Positions 13,454-16,209 of a stretch of 16,209 bases of DNA are shown here, piece after piece (position 1 is the first letter of the stretch; every line of letters starts with the position of its first letter). Below the pieces are notes generated by a model, which searched no databases, was not told the origin of the DNA, and saw only the letters and a list, made by a program, of their open reading frames with translations. A program made the translations under genes and the position numbers. This stretch comes from an uncultured Peptococcaceae bacterium (lineage in GTDB: Bacteria > Bacillota > Desulfotomaculia > Desulfotomaculales > Desulfallaceae): assembly GCA_913064925.1 (NCBI GenBank), contig CAJYBN010000040.1:1-16209 (forward strand). Direction: 5' to 3'.

Positions 13454-15091
13454 TTATACCTTAAACTGCAGGCACAGGTTGTTGAGGGCATTGGAAACCC
13501 GCAGTATCCTACGCAAAGTAGCTTCAAGCTGGCCCAGTAGTTCCAATTGTTTTCTGCCCGCCTCCCCGGTTCCCACATAGGCGTCCACAGTCTTTTCCAG
13601 CTCGGACATCAAGTGTTCCATTTTTTCCAGCAATTGCTCTCCCTGGTTAATGTTTTCCTCCATGCGGGACATGGTTTCATCTATTTTGTGCTTTTCCGTT
13701 TCCAGCCTTGCGTCCAGTTCCCGCAGGCGCTCACCGGCTTCGCCGATGCTGTTCCTCCCTTTTACCGCCGCCTGCATACTGCCTTCCATGAGCCGTTCCA
13801 GGTAATCGGCAGTTTCCACGGCCAAGGCGATTTTATCCATGATGTCATTGGTTTTTTCCGCTCCCTCATCGGCCAGTTTCTGTAAGTCCTCCAATTCTCC
13901 GGACATGTCCCGGCCGCCCAGCCTGGCCACCTCCAGGGCTATTTTAAAGTTGAACGTCCCGCTGCGGTCCAGATACTCGGCAAATAAGCCGGAAACCCGC
14001 TGCATTTCCCGCCAAACCTGCTTGTGAGAGATAACCGCCTTTTGCGCCTCATCCAGCGACCGTTTCACCTCGTCCACGTCGCCCGCGGCCCTCGCAACCA
14101 GCGTTTCCGGGTCTAGCACGCCCTCCATGGCCGTAAAAATTTCGCCGGCCGATTTTTGCAATGCCTGCCCCGCTTGTTCCACCCCCTCCACCAACCGGCC
14201 CGCCAGGTCGGCGCACCCCTGGAGCAAAACGATGTGTTCCTTTGTTTTGCCGACATGGCCGTCCATGAATTCAACCAGGCGCTGGGACGCATTGCCGGTG
14301 CTTTTGATGCTGTTGTTCAGCGACTGGCAAGACTTAACCAGTTCACCGGTATAAGAGGTAATGGAACGGAACAAGTTGGCCAGGTAACCGGTCATCGTGT
14401 TGAAAGACATGGCCAGGTTGCCCAGTTCGTCCCGGTGGTGCAGGTTGACTTTACGGGAAAAGTCGCCGGTGGCTATGTACTCGGTGGCCGCCGACAGGTC
14501 CGCGATGGGCTTGTTTAGTATGCGGCGGCTGATGATGATGGCCAAAAAAATGCCGGCGATAATGGCAATAATGGTGGTGGTGCCCAGGTATACGGCCAGG
14601 TTGCGCACGTTTTGTGGCCAGTGGCCGGCTTGCGCGGCAACAACCAGGTAGCCCAGAGTTTTACCGTCTGCGGTCTGCATCTGCCGGCTAAAGTAAAATG
14701 AACCGTTACTATCGTAATGTACCTGGAAATCGCCGTGGTCAAATTCTGTTAACCGCCGCAGCGCTTCATCCGGCCTGGGCGAGCCCCCGCTGGCTACCAG
14801 ACGGCGGCCGCTGTCCAGTACGGCAACGCTTTGCACGCCGGTTTCCGCCATGAATTCTTCCAGCAACCGGTGTATAGCCGGCTTGTCACCTGCACGCAGC
14901 GGGCCGGCAACCCTGGAAGATAGTATGCGAGTCAAGTATTGCCCCCGGCCGGTTTCTTCCCGTTGCACAGTTTCCTTGAGCTGATACAGGGTGACAAACC
15001 CCAGCGACAACATCAAGAAGAGTATCAGTAAACTCAAGCTGGCGGCAATTTTAAAGGTTATGGAAAACCGCCCTGGTACAGGTAATTTCAT
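13454..15091 (-). CDS. HAMP-domain membrane sensor with decayed MCP-like cytoplasmic domain
   Basis: A 545-aa inner-membrane protein: TM1 about 11-37, an extracytoplasmic sensor region about 38-162 (Cache-like: VQSVAVLDSGRRLVASGG, GKTLGYLVVAA), TM2 about 164-188, HAMP about 189-241 (NKPIADLSAATEYIATGDFSRKV), then a long helical coil to the end. At 378-417 the sequence follows a chemoreceptor tip in spacing (NFKIALEVARLGGRDMS, then ELEDLQKLADEGAEKTNDI), but the near-invariant tip residues of true MCPs (QTNLLALNAAIEAARAGE) are mostly replaced, so coupling to CheA/CheW is doubtful. The ATG start overlaps the DUF192 stop as ATGA, with GGGAGG 7 nt upstream. It is the last gene of the visible Tad-type operon and may sense envelope or surface state. 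Confidence 0.82.
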   Translation of the reverse strand: MKLPVPGRFSITFKIAASLSLLILFLMLSLGFVTLYQLKETVQREETGRGQYLTRILSSRVAGPLRAGDKPAIHRLLEEFMAETGVQSVAVLDSGRRLVASGGSPRPDEALRRLTEFDHGDFQVHYDSNGSFYFSRQMQTADGKTLGYLVVAAQAGHWPQNVRNLAVYLGTTTIIAIIAGIFLAIIISRRILNKPIADLSAATEYIATGDFSRKVNLHHRDELGNLAMSFNTMTGYLANLFRSITSYTGELVKSCQSLNNSIKSTGNASQRLVEFMDGHVGKTKEHIVLLQGCADLAGRLVEGVEQAGQALQKSAGEIFTAMEGVLDPETLVARAAGDVDEVKRSLDEAQKAVISHKQVWREMQRVSGLFAEYLDRSGTFNFKIALEVARLGGRDMSGELEDLQKLADEGAEKTNDIMDKIALAVETADYLERLMEGSMQAAVKGRNSIGEAGERLRELDARLETEKHKIDETMSRMEENINQGEQLLEKMEHLMSELEKTVDAYVGTGEAGRKQLELLGQLEATLRRILRVSNALNNLCLQFKV

Positions 15092-15456
15092 AGCCCTACC
15101 TCCCGGTGAACAATTGTCAGCCTATCGTTTACTTCCGTGCCTGTACCGGCAATAGTGCCCGTGGCCAGTTCAACAGCCGCCCGGGCCCCGCGCAGGTAGG
15201 GGCTGATGCGGTACGGCTGCATGCAGGGCAGCATATGCAGCACCCTGTACTGCTCGTCAATAAACAGGACATCGATGGCAAAACGCATAAAAAAGGTGTG
15301 CACCTGGCGGCAGGGAACAAGCAGCATGGCCGTTCCCGCGGGCATGTGGCTGCGACCCAGCAAACCCCACAGGCGACGGCCGAAGGAGCCAGCCCGTATT
15401 ATCCTGTCCGCCAGCACAGTGCCTTTGCTTTCATTCACCAGCATGCAACCGTCCAC
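15088..15456 (-). CDS. DUF192 family protein
   Basis: A 122-aa protein of the DUF192 family. The marks are the N-terminal LADRIIRAGSFGRRLWGLLGRS and the conserved FFMRFAIDVLFIDEQYRVLHM...QPYR segment, ending with AAVELATGTIAGTGTEVNDRL. The function is not established. Many family members have a signal peptide; this one has none visible and may be cytoplasmic. The start is GTG 15456 with GGAGG 7 nt upstream. The gene lies 13 bp after the TadC-like gene and overlaps the next gene by 4 bp, so all three are one transcription unit. DUF192 genes occur near tad/flp pilus genes in other bacteria, which fits. Confidence 0.88.
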   Translation of the reverse strand: MDGCMLVNESKGTVLADRIIRAGSFGRRLWGLLGRSHMPAGTAMLLVPCRQVHTFFMRFAIDVLFIDEQYRVLHMLPCMQPYRISPYLRGARAAVELATGTIAGTGTEVNDRLTIVHREVGL

Positions 15457-15469
15457 GTCCCGACCTCCG

Positions 15470-16209
15470 CTAGCGAATAAACGTCCTGTATATTTGGATG
15501 GCGCCGGGCCCCAGGATAATTATGAACAGCGCGGGGAATATCATAAATACCAGCGGGAAGAGCATTTTCACCGGGGCCTGCATGGCTTTTTCTTCGGCCT
15601 GCTGGCGCCGGCGCAGCCTGATCTGGTCGGCTTGCCGCCTGAGTACGTTACCGATGCTGATGCCCAGCTGTTCGCCAAGAATAACCGCACTGACAAAGTT
15701 ATGCAAGTCGCTGACTGCAAACCTCTCTGCCAGGTCTCGCAAAGCCTCGCGGCGGGTTTTGCCCACCTTGATTTCCTGCATCATTTTTTTCAACTCCCAA
15801 GACAAAACACCCTTTGACTTGGCGATAACCTTCTGTACCGCCCCGTCGAAGCCCAAACCCGCCTCCACGCTGACCGTAAGCAAGTCTAGAATTTGCGGCA
15901 GCGACGCTTCCACCTCGGCGTTCCTGCGCCTGGCCCTTACCAGCAGGTAATAATCCGGCAGCATAGCGCCCCCCAGAACGCCCAGCAGCAGGAGCAAGGC
16001 CCAATTGACCGGCGCAACCTGCAGCATGCCGCCGGCAACCAGCGCGCACGCGCCCAACGCGAAAGCCGCCAGGCACTTGATGACTAACAGCTCCACGGGG
16101 TTTACCCGCTCAATAAGACCCGCCCGTATCAATTTTTTTTCCAGCTTGGCTTCTTTCTCGGACGGCAGCCACTTAACCAGCGCGGCGGCAAGTTTTACCA
16201 GCAATGGCT
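15470..16209 (-). CDS. tadC: TadC-like type II secretion F-domain membrane protein (Flp/Tad pilus assembly), 5'-partial
   Basis: At least 244 aa; the frame is open to the window edge, so the N-terminus is missing, probably by some 50-60 residues judging by usual TadC length of about 300. It has membrane segments near the start (LLVIKCLAAFALGACALVAGG, ALLLLLGVLGGAMLP) and at the C-terminus (MLFPLVFMIFPALFIIILGPG). The cytoplasmic GspF/T2SSF domain lies between them: ASLPQILDLLTVSVEAGLGFDGAVQKV, then LSWELKKMMQEIKVGKTRREALRDLAERFAVSDLHNFVSAVILGEQLG. It is the inner-membrane platform of a Tad pilus. TadA, TadB and pilin genes would be upstream, outside the window. Confidence 0.9.
   Translation of the reverse strand, partial: PLLVKLAAALVKWLPSEKEAKLEKKLIRAGLIERVNPVELLVIKCLAAFALGACALVAGGMLQVAPVNWALLLLLGVLGGAMLPDYYLLVRARRRNAEVEASLPQILDLLTVSVEAGLGFDGAVQKVIAKSKGVLSWELKKMMQEIKVGKTRREALRDLAERFAVSDLHNFVSAVILGEQLGISIGNVLRRQADQIRLRRRQQAEEKAMQAPVKMLFPLVFMIFPALFIIILGPGAIQIYRTFIR

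Noticed and set aside
1..16209. CRISPR arrays, tRNA or rRNA genes, toxin-antitoxin pairs, phage genes
   Set aside because: No regularly spaced repeats, cloverleaf sequences or matching protein families were seen on reading both strands.

Overview
The window looks like the chromosome of a GC-rich, spore-forming, anaerobic Firmicute, probably of the Desulfotomaculum/Pelotomaculum/Moorella type. The evidence is two CotF-like spore coat genes behind a sporulation-type promoter, a DegS/DegU two-component pair, a ferredoxin-coupled tungsten/molybdenum aldehyde oxidoreductase, strong AGGAGG-type ribosome binding sites and frequent TTG/GTG starts. The lineage is inferred from gene content, not from a marker gene.

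Layout. Bases 1-135 are the right end of an IS200/IS605-family (TnpB) element, including the 3' part of its omega RNA. It abuts the stop codon of a minus-strand heme biosynthesis gene (ctaB, 135-1046) that has its own promoter. Next is a minus-strand cluster of a flavin oxidoreductase, a gamma-carbonic anhydrase-like protein and a nitroreductase (1208-3274). A divergent AT-rich region separates it from a plus-strand ferredoxin/AOR pair with overlapping frames (3427-5609), closed by a terminator. A DUF6941-like gene and a short membrane ORF follow on the minus strand (5664-6289), then a plus-strand FAD oxidoreductase (6408-7556). That gene and the coat genes share a bidirectional terminator. 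HflX (8248-9492) lies upstream of the coat genes.

From 9.5 kb there is an L,D-transpeptidase whose best start sits in the wrong frame next to a perfect A AAA AAG slippery heptamer. It converges on a PflX-type radical SAM gene (10470-11366). The degS-degU operon (11545-13359) converges on a minus-strand operon running in from beyond the window edge: a TadC-like pilus assembly membrane protein, a DUF192 protein and a HAMP protein with a decayed chemoreceptor-like cytoplasmic domain.

How the genes may work together. The ferredoxin and AOR form an aldehyde/carboxylate redox unit. The two coat proteins are probably made in the mother cell during sporulation. DegSU and the Tad-linked sensor are both surface or lifestyle regulators, though a functional link between them is only inferred. 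No CRISPR array, tRNA or rRNA was seen. The most unusual features are the omega RNA with its readable guide at the ctaB stop codon, the frameshift signature in the L,D-transpeptidase gene, and the decayed MCP-like protein in a Tad pilus operon.
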